A stretch of 57,654 nucleotides of DNA from an uncultured Lachnospiraceae bacterium. GTDB lineage: Bacteria > Bacillota > Clostridia > Lachnospirales > Lachnospiraceae. Under the pieces are notes generated by a model. It searched no databases and had not been told where the DNA came from. It was given only the letters and a program-made list of their open reading frames with translations. Position 1 is the stretch's first letter. Each line of letters opens with the position of its first letter. The DNA is taken from assembly GCA_910577825.1 (NCBI GenBank), contig CAJTOK010000020.1, positions 1-57,654 on the forward strand. The letters run 5' to 3'. Of the stretch, positions 1 through 9,025 are shown in pieces. Position numbers and translations under genes: made by a program.

Positions 1-71
1 TTCCCTTGTCTATTATAACAGATTTTTTATATCATGTCCAAAAGACTAATTGAAGTTTTATTATATAAATA

Positions 72-101
72 TTGAAATATACCAGAAACTTGTGTTATAA
101 T
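72..101 (+). promoter_or_regulatory. SigA-type promoter of ychF-lgt
   Basis: A -35 box TTGAAA (72-77) and a perfect -10 box TATAAT (96-101) are separated by 18 bp. The ychF start codon lies 55 bp downstream and an AGGAG ribosome binding site sits at 141-145. This is a sequence match only. Confidence 0.6.
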
Positions 102-156
102 TACCAAATATTGATTGGATTTGAGCAAATTTATAACTTGAGGAGATAAAATTATT

Positions 157-1254
157 ATGAAATTAGGGATTGTTGGTTTGCCAAATGTCGGCAAAAGTAC
201 ATTATTTAACTCATTAACGAAAGCTGGTGCAGAGTCTGCTAATTACCCTTTCTGTACTATTGACCCCAATATAGGCATAGTGCCTGTGCCTGATGCAAGG
301 CTTGGCGTGCTTGCAAAGATGAACAATTCAGCCAAGGTTGTGCCTGCGGCTATTGAATTTGTAGATATTGCAGGTCTTGTAAAAGGGGCTTCTAAAGGAG
401 AAGGCCTTGGAAACCAGTTTCTTTCAAATATCCGTGAAGTTGATGCAATTATACATGTTGTGCGCTGTTTTGAGGATAGTAATATTGTGCATGTCGATGG
501 AAGCATTGACCCGCTGCGTGATATTGAAACAATAAACCTTGAGCTTTTATTCTCTGACCTTGAGATACTTGAAAGGCGCTATGCAAAGCTTGTTAAAAGT
601 GTAAAGGGTGATAAAACGCTTGTACAGGAAAAAGACCTTGTTGAAAACCTTAAAAGGCATCTTGAAGACGGCAGAATGGCAAAAAGCTATGAAACTGCCA
701 GTGATGAGGAAGCTGCGCTGCTTGAGAGCTTTAACCTGCTTACGGCTAAACCTGTTATATATGCTGCTAATGTTTCTGAAGAAGACCTTGCGGATGACGC
801 GGCAGGAAACAGTTATGTAAATCTAGTAAAGGAATATGCAGGGAATGAAGGTTCAGAAGTTTTTGTAATCTGTGCACAGATAGAGCAGGAAATTGCAGAA
901 CTTGATGATGAAGAAAGGAAAATGTTCCTTGATGACCTTGGTATTAAAGAGTCAGGGCTTGAGAAAATGATACGTGCAAGCTATTCGCTGCTTGGGCTTA
1001 TAAGCTATATAACTTCAGGTGAAATGGAAACAAAGGCATGGACAATTAAAAAAGGGACGAAAGCACCACAGGCTGCTGGCAAAATACATTCAGATTTTGA
1101 AAGGGGTTTTATACGTGCGGAAGTTGTAAGTTATAATAACCTTGTGGAACAGGGAAGCATGAATGCAGCAAAGGAAAAAGGCCTTGTACGCTCTGAAGGC
1201 AAAGAATATGTAGTACAGGACGGCGACATTGTATTGTTCCGTTTTAATGTATAG
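157..1254 (+). CDS. ychF: YchF/OLA1-family ribosome-associated ATPase
   Basis: Translation-associated P-loop NTPase of the Obg superfamily, cytoplasmic and associated with ribosomes and the stress response. The Walker A is GLPNVGKST near residue 7, followed by the G2/G3 region with DIAGLVKGASKGEGLGNQF. The G4 position reads ANVSE instead of NKxD, the hallmark that makes YchF prefer ATP over GTP. A C-terminal TGS-like domain follows (FRAEV near residue 320, ending DIVLFRFNV). The length of 365 aa is normal for the family. The start has an AGGAG site 11 nt upstream and a good SigA-type promoter. lgt follows after a few bases, so the two are probably co-transcribed. The identity is very secure. 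Confidence 0.97.
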   Translation: MKLGIVGLPNVGKSTLFNSLTKAGAESANYPFCTIDPNIGIVPVPDARLGVLAKMNNSAKVVPAAIEFVDIAGLVKGASKGEGLGNQFLSNIREVDAIIHVVRCFEDSNIVHVDGSIDPLRDIETINLELLFSDLEILERRYAKLVKSVKGDKTLVQEKDLVENLKRHLEDGRMAKSYETASDEEAALLESFNLLTAKPVIYAANVSEEDLADDAAGNSYVNLVKEYAGNEGSEVFVICAQIEQEIAELDDEERKMFLDDLGIKESGLEKMIRASYSLLGLISYITSGEMETKAWTIKKGTKAPQAAGKIHSDFERGFIRAEVVSYNNLVEQGSMNAAKEKGLVRSEGKEYVVQDGDIVLFRFNV

Positions 1255-1268
1255 TATTGGAGGCCGGT

Positions 1269-2126
1269 ATGGGAGCAGATATAAGATTCCCGCATCTGGG
1301 GATAGAAATTGAAAAACTTGGTAAAAATATTTCTATTGGCGGGTTTTCCATTGCCTATTATGGGATAATCATATCTATTGGAATGTTGTGCGGCTACCTT
1401 ATGGCATCATTCCAGGCAAAACGGACAGGCCAGAATAAAGAAATTTACCTTGACCTTGCACTCTGGGATATTGTATTTGCAGTTATAGGCGCAAGGCTGT
1501 ATTATGTTATATTCAGCTGGGATTACTATAGCAAAAACCCTGGTGAGATAATTAATATCCGTGGGGGCGGGCTTGCAATTTATGGTGGTGTTATAGCAGG
1601 CGTAATAACTACATTTGTATTTTCCAAAGTGAAGAAAGTCCCGTTTTTAAGGCTTGTTGACACTGCATGTACAGGTCTTTTAACCGGCCAGATAATAGGC
1701 AGGTGGGGAAATTTTTTTAACAGGGAAGCATTTGGCGGATATACAGACTGCCCATTTGCAATGCAGATAAAAATGTCAGATGTAAATAAATCCTATATTA
1801 CTGATAGTTTATATAACCATACTGTATCCATAAATGGCACAGATTATATACAGGTACACCCTACATTCCTGTATGAATCTGTATGGAATATCTGTATACT
1901 GGTTATTATACTTTTATTTACCAGGCATAAAAAATATGACGGGCAGTTATTTCTTATATATCTCCTTGGATACGGGGCAGGCAGGGCCTGGATAGAAGGG
2001 CTCCGGACAGACCAGCTGCTATTTCCAGGAACAGGGCTTGCAATTTCACAGGTACTGTCAGGAATACTTGTTATTGCGGCAGCAGCCATGCTTATATACA
2101 AGGCAGTATGCAGGCAAAAAGGATAA
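1269..2126 (+). CDS. lgt: Prolipoprotein diacylglyceryl transferase
   Basis: Membrane enzyme that moves diacylglycerol from phosphatidylglycerol to the lipobox cysteine of prolipoproteins. Several hydrophobic segments span the protein. The Lgt signature GRWGNFFNREAFGG is present near residue 140, a YGG motif lies near residue 100, and RTDQLLF near the C-terminus is also typical. A TTG at 1257 opens the frame slightly earlier, but that TTG is part of the GGAGG ribosome binding site (1259-1263). I therefore start at ATG 1269, five bases beyond it. Likely substrates in this window include the lipoproteins at 33570-35135 and 47487-48269. Cotranscribed with ychF. Confidence 0.96.
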   Translation: MGADIRFPHLGIEIEKLGKNISIGGFSIAYYGIIISIGMLCGYLMASFQAKRTGQNKEIYLDLALWDIVFAVIGARLYYVIFSWDYYSKNPGEIINIRGGGLAIYGGVIAGVITTFVFSKVKKVPFLRLVDTACTGLLTGQIIGRWGNFFNREAFGGYTDCPFAMQIKMSDVNKSYITDSLYNHTVSINGTDYIQVHPTFLYESVWNICILVIILLFTRHKKYDGQLFLIYLLGYGAGRAWIEGLRTDQLLFPGTGLAISQVLSGILVIAAAAMLIYKAVCRQKG

Positions 2127-2128
2127 TA

Positions 2129-2152
2129 AAGGCTGGAAATATTTCCAGCCTT
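2129..2152. terminator. Bidirectional terminator hairpin between convergent lgt and the HAD-GNAT gene
   Basis: A perfect 12-bp inverted repeat (AAGGCTGGAAAT and its complement) lies 2 bp after the lgt stop and 30 bp from the stop of the convergent gene. Short T-rich tracts flank it on both sides. It probably serves both transcripts. Confidence 0.7.
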
Positions 2153-2181
2153 ATTAAGCAGCACTTTGTTTTATTAGAATT

Positions 2182-3360
2182 TTACTTCTCTATTACATAT
2201 AAAAATGACTTGCGGTTATTATGTATAAATTCCTTTTCACATTTCATGCCAAGCTTCTGTGCCGTTTTAACTGAACGCTGGTTGCCTGTATCTATTACTG
2301 CCACTATCCTGTGTATATCCAGTTCCCCGTATGCGTATTTTAATACTGCATTGCAGCACTCAAGTGCATATCCGTAGCCCCAGTGCTGGCTGTCGAGAAG
2401 GTAGGAAAGCATTATTTCTTCTTTGCCGTCTATTATATGGTTCTCTATGCCGCACCTTCCTATAAGGCGTCCTGTTGTCTTGCTAAATACCCCCCACAGC
2501 CCGTAACCGTAGAATGAATATACATTCTGTATATATGCTTTCTGCTTCTCCATCTCATTTTCCATATAATCATCTATATTTTCTATATATTTCCTTATCT
2601 GCGGGTCAGTGTAAATAGGATAGATTTCTTTAATGTCTGAAACTGCAAGTTCACGGATAACCAGCCTTTTGGTTGACGTTATATTGACAGGAAGCCCTTG
2701 TGAACGCTGTAGTGTGTATTCAAAAAAATGTACGCTTAAATTAACAAAGCTTTCAATTAAGACGTCTGCTTTTTTAAGTGACTGCTCCCCCGAATCCGGG
2801 TTAATATACCCTGCACAGGCAATTCCTGCAGCTTTGGCAGCTTCTATGCCAAATTCTGAATCTTCTATGATAATGGTTTCTTTTGCAGATACGCCAAGTT
2901 TTGAAAGTGCAAGTTCAAAAATATCAGGTGCTGGTTTTGGCTTTTTGACATCTGAACTTGAAACCAGCTTGTCAAAATACTTTTTAATTCCAAGTGCCTT
3001 TACAGTATCTTCTATTTCTGTAAATGATGATGATGAGGCAACAGCAAGTTTATAGCCTGCCTTATACAGCCTTTTGACAAGTTCTGTAATGCCGTCTATA
3101 ACGGGATAGCCTTCTTTTAATACAAGTTCCTTTTTTGCCCTGTTAATCCCCGCCAGAAGTTCTTCTGCTGTTATATCCATGCCAAAACGTTTTATTGCAT
3201 CTTCGCACATGCTTTTTGTGGAGCTTCCAATAAATCCTTTACAGTATGAAGCATCTGTATCAACATTGTACTTTCTTAAAACTTCCAGCGCTGCTTTTGC
3301 ATGGCCTGGCTCACTGTTTATAATTACACCGTCCATATCGAAAATAACTGCTTTTAACAT
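2182..3360 (-). CDS. HAD phosphatase - GNAT acetyltransferase fusion protein
   Basis: A two-domain protein of 392 aa. Residues about 1-210 form a HAD-superfamily hydrolase of the beta-phosphoglucomutase type: nucleophile motif FDMDGVIINSEPGH near residue 7, ASSSS (motif II), K of SSDVKKPKPAPDIF (motif III) and IIEDSEFGIEAAKAAG (motif IV). Residues about 222-392 form a RimJ/RimL-type GNAT N-acetyltransferase: RLVIRELAVSDIKEIYPIY at its start, HWGYGYALEC as the acetyl-CoA loop, and NQRSVKTAQKLGM. The HAD part probably dephosphorylates a sugar phosphate and the GNAT part acetylates an amine. The substrates are unknown. There is a good GGAGG ribosome binding site before ATG 3360. It lies downstream of a terminator-like hairpin at 3397-3432, so it is probably a separate transcription unit. 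Confidence 0.88.
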   Translation of the reverse strand: MLKAVIFDMDGVIINSEPGHAKAALEVLRKYNVDTDASYCKGFIGSSTKSMCEDAIKRFGMDITAEELLAGINRAKKELVLKEGYPVIDGITELVKRLYKAGYKLAVASSSSFTEIEDTVKALGIKKYFDKLVSSSDVKKPKPAPDIFELALSKLGVSAKETIIIEDSEFGIEAAKAAGIACAGYINPDSGEQSLKKADVLIESFVNLSVHFFEYTLQRSQGLPVNITSTKRLVIRELAVSDIKEIYPIYTDPQIRKYIENIDDYMENEMEKQKAYIQNVYSFYGYGLWGVFSKTTGRLIGRCGIENHIIDGKEEIMLSYLLDSQHWGYGYALECCNAVLKYAYGELDIHRIVAVIDTGNQRSVKTAQKLGMKCEKEFIHNNRKSFLYVIEK

Positions 3361-3396
3361 AGTAAACGCCTCCTTTTTAAAAATGGTTTAAATAAT

Positions 3397-3432
3397 AATT
3401 CCGCTGGCATACATATAGACACCAGCGGAATT
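3397..3432 (-). terminator. Terminator-like hairpin after the MutS-like genes
   Basis: An 11-bp stem, AATTCCGCTGG paired with CCAGCGGAATT, has a 14-nt loop. It lies between the stop of the broken MutS-like gene (3503) and the start of the HAD-GNAT gene (3360). Downstream on the - strand the sequence is AT-rich but lacks a continuous T-run directly at the stem. Confidence 0.55.
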
Positions 3433-3502
3433 TATGAAAAAGAAAGGTAGCTTTATTATATACCAGGATAATAAAAAATGCAATAATAAAAACATATTTT
3501 TG

Positions 3503-5035
3503 TCATAAATCTGCCATCTTTTTTTCTGGATTTTGCCATAATTTATTGAATAAATCCGTACCATAGCTTGTATATTCTGGTTTTCCTGGCATCATTTTAA
3601 ATGTCCTTGTACCATCATCTTTTCTTTCTGCAATAAGAAATTCCACGCATGGGATTTTTTTATTATAAAGTGACCTGGCCAGCTGGAACAGGTGTGTAAC
3701 CATAATTGTTGTAATTTCTTTGTCATAAAATGCGTGGAGTATACCGTCTGCTATCTGTGAGCCTTCTTTTTCTGTAGTGCTTGCAAATGATTCGTTAAGA
3801 AGGAAAATGCTGTGTGGTTCTGCTGCCTGTACCATTTCACTCATGCGTTTTAATTCTTCCTGCAGGCGGCCGCTGTTTAACTGTTCATCTTCCCTTCTGG
3901 TAAAATGCGTAAATACCTGTTTGTAAAGCGGTGCCATAAAATGGTCTGCCGGCACTGGCATACCGCACTGCATAAGCACCTGTGCAACCCCGTAGCTTCT
4001 TAAAAATGTTGACTTGCCTCCCTGGTTTGCCCCCGTTACCAGTGTTAGTATATTGTTACAGAGGGAAATGCTGTTGCCCACAGGCCTTCTCTGCATATAA
4101 ACAGCCATTGGCAGTTCATACAGGTTTTTAAATTCTGTGTCTTTAGAGCCGGCAGGTGCAGGTTCTGGCATTACAAGCTTTATCCCAAGTTCTTCCATGC
4201 GCTTCATAATGTTAAATACACCCTTATAGAATGATATTTCTTCTGTAAAATGCCATCATTTCTGAAAGATATGGCTGGAATATCCTTAATATCTGCTGCA
4301 ATGTAAATTCCTCTAAATATTCCACGTCCTTCTGCAGTTCTTCATTATTATTTATCTGCATGGAATTTTTCTTAATATACTTATCGTAAAACTTTTTAAA
4401 CCCTCCCTGTTTCTGTTTCTTCTGTACACGCCCCATTGCCCGGCAGTAATTAACAGATGCCTTTGTAATCTTAAACCCGCCGCCAAACTGGAATGTATAG
4501 CCGGTTTCACCGCCGGATACAAAGAAATCCATATCCTGGAGTTTCTCTTTTATCTGCTCTAGCGGTAAATCCATAAGCCTTTAAGGCTGTTTAATCCCTC
4601 TGATTTTAACTTGTCTTTATATTTTGCCAGAAGGTTCTTAATATAAACCAGCCCGTCCTGCCCGTTTCCAAGGTAATTTAATGTTTCTATAATCTGGGAA
4701 GCTTTCCTTGCCTGCCTTGTACGGTTTTTCTCTGTTTCTTCTTTAAATGTGGCAAGTGCCTTCTGCTGTTCTAGTACACACTCATACATTGCTTCAATCA
4801 AATCTTCATTATTATGGAAATCCTTTATTATTGCCTGGCGGTATAAAACCTGTTCTGGCGTTTTAAGCGGTAGCATCATTATGCGGTTTACATTTTCAGA
4901 AATAAGTACATCCCCTCGTGACATTGTACGGAAAACAATGTCAAGGTTTAAATCCTTTATTATATCATGCCTTGAAAAATATGGTTTTTTCCCTTCTGAT
5001 GAAGAGTCCCTGTAAAGTAAAAAAGAATCCTCCAT
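3503..5035 (-). pseudogene. MutS-like ATPase paralogue broken by two frameshifts
   Basis: Three consecutive open frames (4559-5035, 4224-4574, 3503-4207) together make one MutS-like protein of about 510 codons. That matches the intact 497-aa paralogue directly upstream. The first frame passes to the second at about 4574-4576 by a -1 shift (one base apparently missing). The second passes to the third at the TTTT run 4247-4250 by a +1 shift (one extra T). After the second correction the protein reads FTEEISFYKGVFNIMKRM, which lines up with FEEEVQFYLGFLSFRDRT of the upstream paralogue. The last part carries Walker A GANQGGKSTFLRS, LLNESFAST (Walker B) and TIMVTHLF. It is either a decaying gene or an assembly with homopolymer errors. 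The canonical mismatch-recognition domain I is absent. Confidence 0.8.
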
Positions 5036-5036
5036 T

Positions 5037-6527
5037 TCAGCCCAGCCTCCTTAAAATATCCTTATAAGACAGCCCGAACTTTCTAACAAGGGATTCTGGA
5101 TAACCATATCCCTGTGCTTCCATATGTACCATTTTGTGGGTGCGCACCCTGTCTTTCCCGTCCCCTGCCTGTGCTACAAGGCTTATAATCCTGTCTGTTT
5201 CCTCTGCAAGTTCCTGGATATGTGTTACATATATGCCATAACAGTCCCTTTCCAGGAAATGTTCCATTACTTCCCTGCCCATTACAAGTGCATCATTTGT
5301 AGTTGCCGTTGTAAAAAGTTCATTTAAAATTACAAACTGGTATCCATTATCCTGCTTTATCATTGGTGCAAGACGGTCTATCTCTTCTTTAAGTTTCCCT
5401 GAATTGGACTGGATTTTCTCTTCTGCTTCAAAATGTGTCAGAATCCCTTTAAATAAAGGGACTGTAAGTGATAAAGCATTGGCAGGCAGCCCCATTATTA
5501 AAAAATACACAGCCTGCCCTATTGAACGGGCAAATGTTGTTTTGCCTCCCTGGTTAGGCCCTGTTACCACAAAAAAAGATGGTTCTTTATTAAATGAAAA
5601 ATCATTTGGGACTACTTTATAATCCCTGTCTGCACCTTTCCATACAAGTGCAATGTCATATATGCCATTTCCAGAGAAATTCCCATTACTAATAACATCC
5701 GGGATATTTAAATTATAGCCATGCAGGACAGTCCTGTCCCTGAAGCTTAAAAATCCTAAGTAAAACTGCACTTCCTCTTCAAAACGCAACAGCTCCTTTG
5801 AATAAAAATCCGGGTAATTTTTATAAACCCCCTCTATCCCGCTAAATACTTCCGGACTGCTTCTCTTTAATAATTTAATTAGTGCATTTTCCAGGTATGA
5901 AGTTTCCATTACATTTGGGAAAATATCCCTTAAAGTAACCGTTTCTTCTATATTACTGCTGTCTGCGCCCAGTAATACCGCAAGGTCTGCAAGGTAATTT
6001 TTTTCTGTACTGCCTGGTTCTGTATCTTCCCTGCCAGTAATTGTAATGCCGCTTCCATTCACAGCCATATAGAAACGCATCTGTGAAAATATTTCCCTTG
6101 CACCCGTTGCTGCCCTGCTAAAACCACTTTCCGTACATTCTGCAATGTGCTTAGAAACATACTCTTTAAGTGAACCTATCCCACAAGAAACAGGCGTAAA
6201 GCCATCAAGGTACTGCCCAAACCCCTCAAGAGCTTCCCAGTAAAGAAGGGCAGCTTCCAGATGGTATCCTGCTGCCCTTGTATTATCCACACATTCAAGT
6301 GAAAGCAGGTAAGAATGGCGTGATTCCTGCATTTTTACACAGAAACTTTTAACTGCCTGCTGCAAATCTTTATCTTCTAAATCTTTAAAAACCTGCTGCC
6401 TGTATTTTACAAGTTCCAGTGAAGATGGAAATGTATAATAATACTGGCTTGTCTGGTAATCCCCTGTTAAATTGTCTATAATGCCTGTTATATAATCTAA
6501 TTGCAAATCCTGGAAAAATGGCGGCAT
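5037..6527 (-). CDS. MutS-family ATPase lacking the mismatch-recognition domain
   Basis: Helical core/clamp and ABC-type ATPase of the MutS superfamily, 497 aa. Walker A is GPNQGGKTTFARS near residue 330, Walker B FVILNELFTTATTND, and the His switch YVTHIQELAEE. There is no N-terminal mismatch-recognition domain, so it is not a canonical MutS; its role is not established. A more upstream ATG exists at 6545, but GGAG lies 6 bp before ATG 6527, so I start there. The next MutS-like gene starts 1 bp after the stop, so the two paralogues were once translated together and may have formed a heterodimer. Upstream lies thiN with only a 69-bp gap, so it may be transcribed by read-through from the prkC operon. 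Confidence 0.85.
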   Translation of the reverse strand: MPPFFQDLQLDYITGIIDNLTGDYQTSQYYYTFPSSLELVKYRQQVFKDLEDKDLQQAVKSFCVKMQESRHSYLLSLECVDNTRAAGYHLEAALLYWEALEGFGQYLDGFTPVSCGIGSLKEYVSKHIAECTESGFSRAATGAREIFSQMRFYMAVNGSGITITGREDTEPGSTEKNYLADLAVLLGADSSNIEETVTLRDIFPNVMETSYLENALIKLLKRSSPEVFSGIEGVYKNYPDFYSKELLRFEEEVQFYLGFLSFRDRTVLHGYNLNIPDVISNGNFSGNGIYDIALVWKGADRDYKVVPNDFSFNKEPSFFVVTGPNQGGKTTFARSIGQAVYFLIMGLPANALSLTVPLFKGILTHFEAEEKIQSNSGKLKEEIDRLAPMIKQDNGYQFVILNELFTTATTNDALVMGREVMEHFLERDCYGIYVTHIQELAEETDRIISLVAQAGDGKDRVRTHKMVHMEAQGYGYPESLVRKFGLSYKDILRRLG

Positions 6528-6596
6528 GGCTTTCTCCGTTTCCATGCCTGTACTGCAAACAATATACTCTTAAATTCCATAACCTTCCCCCTGGAT

Positions 6597-7265
6597 TTAA
6601 TCTGCTGACTGTATTACTATTAATATACCTTTACCCAGTGAAATTACAGCCTCCTCTGCCTCATCTGCAAATTCATTGCTTACCGTCATGCTGCCGCCTT
6701 TTTTTACTGTTACGCCATCTAGCGGGTACTTTACCCCGCTAATGCTTAAACCGGATACTTCTTCTGTAAGCGGGTAAACTGAAATATACTTTCCAAAAGC
6801 ATCCTTTTTTGCAATGCTGTACCTGCCATTAACCAGGCAGAGCTTGTTATTCTTATCAATAATATATGCTGGTATATTATTTTTAAGAGGGAGTATAAGT
6901 ATATTTATATTAGCAACAAGATGGTCAAGCCTGCCGCCTGTTGCCCCGAGTATTACAATTTCAGATGGCTTTTTATCCACCACCCATTCAAGCACAAGGT
7001 GCATGTCTGTATAATCTTTCTCTGCCGGGTACCTGGCAAATTTTGAACTATTGCCACGGGCTTCTTCCATAAAACTTCCAAGTGTCCCTTTATCCACACT
7101 GTCAAAATCCCCTAATAAAAAACCAGCCTTTAAACCAAGCCTTTTTGCTGCATCAAGCCCTGAATCTGCACAGGCTACGCTGTCAAACCTATGTTCTTTA
7201 AGATACTTTCCCGCAAATCCATAATCAATTTCCCCGCCCCCTATTATAAGAACCCTGCCAGCCAT
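6597..7265 (-). CDS. thiN: Thiamine pyrophosphokinase
   Basis: Transfers pyrophosphate from ATP to thiamine to give thiamine diphosphate. Family marks: ALIVADSGL-like ACADSGLDAAKRLG near residue 35, LLGDFDS near residue 55, YPAEKDYTDMHLVLE near residue 85 and GATGGRLDHLVANI near residue 110. The C-terminal part includes SNEF, typical of the thiamine-binding domain. An ATG at 7277 lies upstream, but GGAGG immediately precedes ATG 7265, which I prefer. It ends the conserved Firmicutes run rsgA-rpe-thiN; here a PilZ gene sits between rpe and thiN. Confidence 0.93.
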   Translation of the reverse strand: MAGRVLIIGGGEIDYGFAGKYLKEHRFDSVACADSGLDAAKRLGLKAGFLLGDFDSVDKGTLGSFMEEARGNSSKFARYPAEKDYTDMHLVLEWVVDKKPSEIVILGATGGRLDHLVANINILILPLKNNIPAYIIDKNNKLCLVNGRYSIAKKDAFGKYISVYPLTEEVSGLSISGVKYPLDGVTVKKGGSMTVSNEFADEAEEAVISLGKGILIVIQSAD

Positions 7266-7282
7266 ATAAACCTCCATAAAAT

Positions 7283-8320
7283 TTATTTAAGCCCTGCCGT
7301 TTTAATTCCTTCTATTTCAGGCGGTGTAACACTGCTTTTCTTCCCAAACGGTTTTTCTTTAATATCATCCATAGTTACAATGCCCTCAACTTTAGTGCGT
7401 GGCCGCTGTTTCATTGCCTCTTTTCTTTTAAGTTCCTCCTCTGCTGTTATAATGCCCTCAACTCTGGGGCGCGGTTTATTCTTGGTTTCTTTATTATCTT
7501 CATCAAAAACAGTCCTTATACCCTTTATATTACCTGCAGTGCTATTCTTCTGCTTGGCAGCCAGTCCTTTTTCAAGCCTGCCAAGTGCTTTGTCAAGCTC
7601 TGCTTCATCTTCTTTATGCTTCTGTATTTTAATTGCTTCACGCTGTATATCTGCAATATGTTTTGAAAGCCTGTTATCAGTCTGCAATAATAAACATCCA
7701 TAATAATTAGAATATTTATTCTTTGCAGGGCTTAACTTTGTCTTCCTTACAACCTTTGCTTTTGCTGGAAGCCTGCCATAGTTTGATGAAATACTAAAAA
7801 ACACTATATCATTAATGCTAAATTCATAGTTACTGCATATGCCTGCACCTGTTGCGCTTATATCACGTATCATGCCTTTTATAAAAACAGGTTCCTGCAT
7901 TTCAGGAAACGCATCTGCATAATCCAGCTTAAATTCCTGGATATCTGCACTGGCAGTTGTGCTATCCTGGTTATAGTATCCAAGCATAGCCTCCTCATCA
8001 ATATTTACACGGTATGCGTTCCTTCTGTTAAATGACCTGCCGCCATCTGCAATATCAAAATAGTGCATTTTAGTGCCATACTTTTTAGCAATGCCTGCTT
8101 TTACATTATCCCATTCCCATATCTGGTTCTCATCCCTGTAAAGAATCCTTACTTTATCTTCCTGCCTGAACTCAAACACCCTTGTATTAGCAGTTATTAA
8201 TGTTATATATACCCTCTTTGCACTTGTTTCTTCTACTTTGCTTACCAGGTTATAACAGTATCCATCCCTGTCCACATAAACTTCAACTGACCTTCCTATA
8301 GCAAGGTTTTCAAGAAGCAT
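7283..8320 (-). CDS. PilZ-domain (YcgR-like) protein, putative c-di-GMP effector
   Basis: 345 aa. Residues about 1-95 resemble the YcgR N-terminal domain. They are followed by a PilZ domain with the RxxxR element NRRNAYRV near residue 98 and the DxSxxG element DISATGAG near residue 153; these two elements bind c-di-GMP in PilZ proteins. The last 120 residues are charged and low in complexity, with two similar segments (RPRVEGIITAEE and RPRTKVEGIVTMDD), and have no recognised fold. It sits between rpe (2 bp away) and thiN in an otherwise housekeeping operon. A role in motility or surface behaviour is inferred from the domain and from other flagellar genes in the window. Confidence 0.85.
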   Translation of the reverse strand: MLLENLAIGRSVEVYVDRDGYCYNLVSKVEETSAKRVYITLITANTRVFEFRQEDKVRILYRDENQIWEWDNVKAGIAKKYGTKMHYFDIADGGRSFNRRNAYRVNIDEEAMLGYYNQDSTTASADIQEFKLDYADAFPEMQEPVFIKGMIRDISATGAGICSNYEFSINDIVFFSISSNYGRLPAKAKVVRKTKLSPAKNKYSNYYGCLLLQTDNRLSKHIADIQREAIKIQKHKEDEAELDKALGRLEKGLAAKQKNSTAGNIKGIRTVFDEDNKETKNKPRPRVEGIITAEEELKRKEAMKQRPRTKVEGIVTMDDIKEKPFGKKSSVTPPEIEGIKTAGLK

Positions 8321-8322
8321 AC

Positions 8323-8970
8323 TTATAGAACCTCCTTTAGTAAATTAATATTCTCTGTAATATTCCCTTTAAAAACCGCTGTGCCGGCTACAATTACATC
8401 AACGCCGTTTCCGGCAATCTCTGCAATATTTTCTTTATTAACCCCGCCGTCAATTTCTATCCTGTATCCAAGCCCGTTCTTTTCCCTGTATTCTTTTAAC
8501 CAGCGTACCTTTCCAAGAGAACCTGGAATAAACTTCTGCCCGCCAAACCCCGGGTGTACGCTCATTACAAGAACCATATGTACCATATCAAGCACATCCT
8601 CTATTTCCTCCACAGGGGTTTCAGGGTTAATTGAAACTGATGGTTTAAGCCCCAGTTTCTTTATGTTGCACAGTGTGCCCTTTAAATCTGCACATGCTTC
8701 TTTGTGTACTGTAATGCCGTCAGCGCCCGCCTTTGCAAAATCATTTAAATACCTGGCTGGTTCATTAATCATTAAATGTACGTCAAAAAACATACTGCTT
8801 TCTTTTCTTATTGATTCAATAAGCGGCATTCCAAATGAAATTGATGGTACAAACATCCCGTCCATAACATCTATATGGAGGTATTTTGTACCTGTATTCC
8901 CAATTTCCTTAATCTGCCCGCCAAGCCTGTTAAAATCTGCTGCTAATATAGATGGTGCTAAATCTTTCAT
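8323..8970 (-). CDS. rpe: Ribulose-phosphate 3-epimerase
   Basis: Interconverts ribulose 5-phosphate and xylulose 5-phosphate in the pentose phosphate pathway. It is a TIM barrel of 215 aa, normal for the family. Visible marks: APSILAADFNRLG at the N-terminus, HIDVMDGMFVPSISFG with the metal-binding His and Asp, MSVHPGFGGQKFI, and EIDGGVNKENI with the second catalytic Asp. A GGAGG-type ribosome binding site precedes ATG 8970. It follows rsgA by 55 bp in the same operon. Confidence 0.97.
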   Translation of the reverse strand: MKDLAPSILAADFNRLGGQIKEIGNTGTKYLHIDVMDGMFVPSISFGMPLIESIRKESSMFFDVHLMINEPARYLNDFAKAGADGITVHKEACADLKGTLCNIKKLGLKPSVSINPETPVEEIEDVLDMVHMVLVMSVHPGFGGQKFIPGSLGKVRWLKEYREKNGLGYRIEIDGGVNKENIAEIAGNGVDVIVAGTAVFKGNITENINLLKEVL

Positions 8971-9025
8971 AAATAAATTCCTCCTCCATTTCCTGAAACA
9001 GAACTTCCAGATACATATTTTTTAA

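Noticed and set aside
4559..4574. Programmed -1 frameshift in the second MutS-like gene
   Set aside because: No good slippery heptamer (X XXY YYZ) in frame and no downstream pseudoknot seen; a second, opposite shift also exists, so loss or error is likelier.
8381..9025. Open frame of 214 codons on the + strand
   Set aside because: Antisense to rpe; no ribosome binding site and no recognisable motif.
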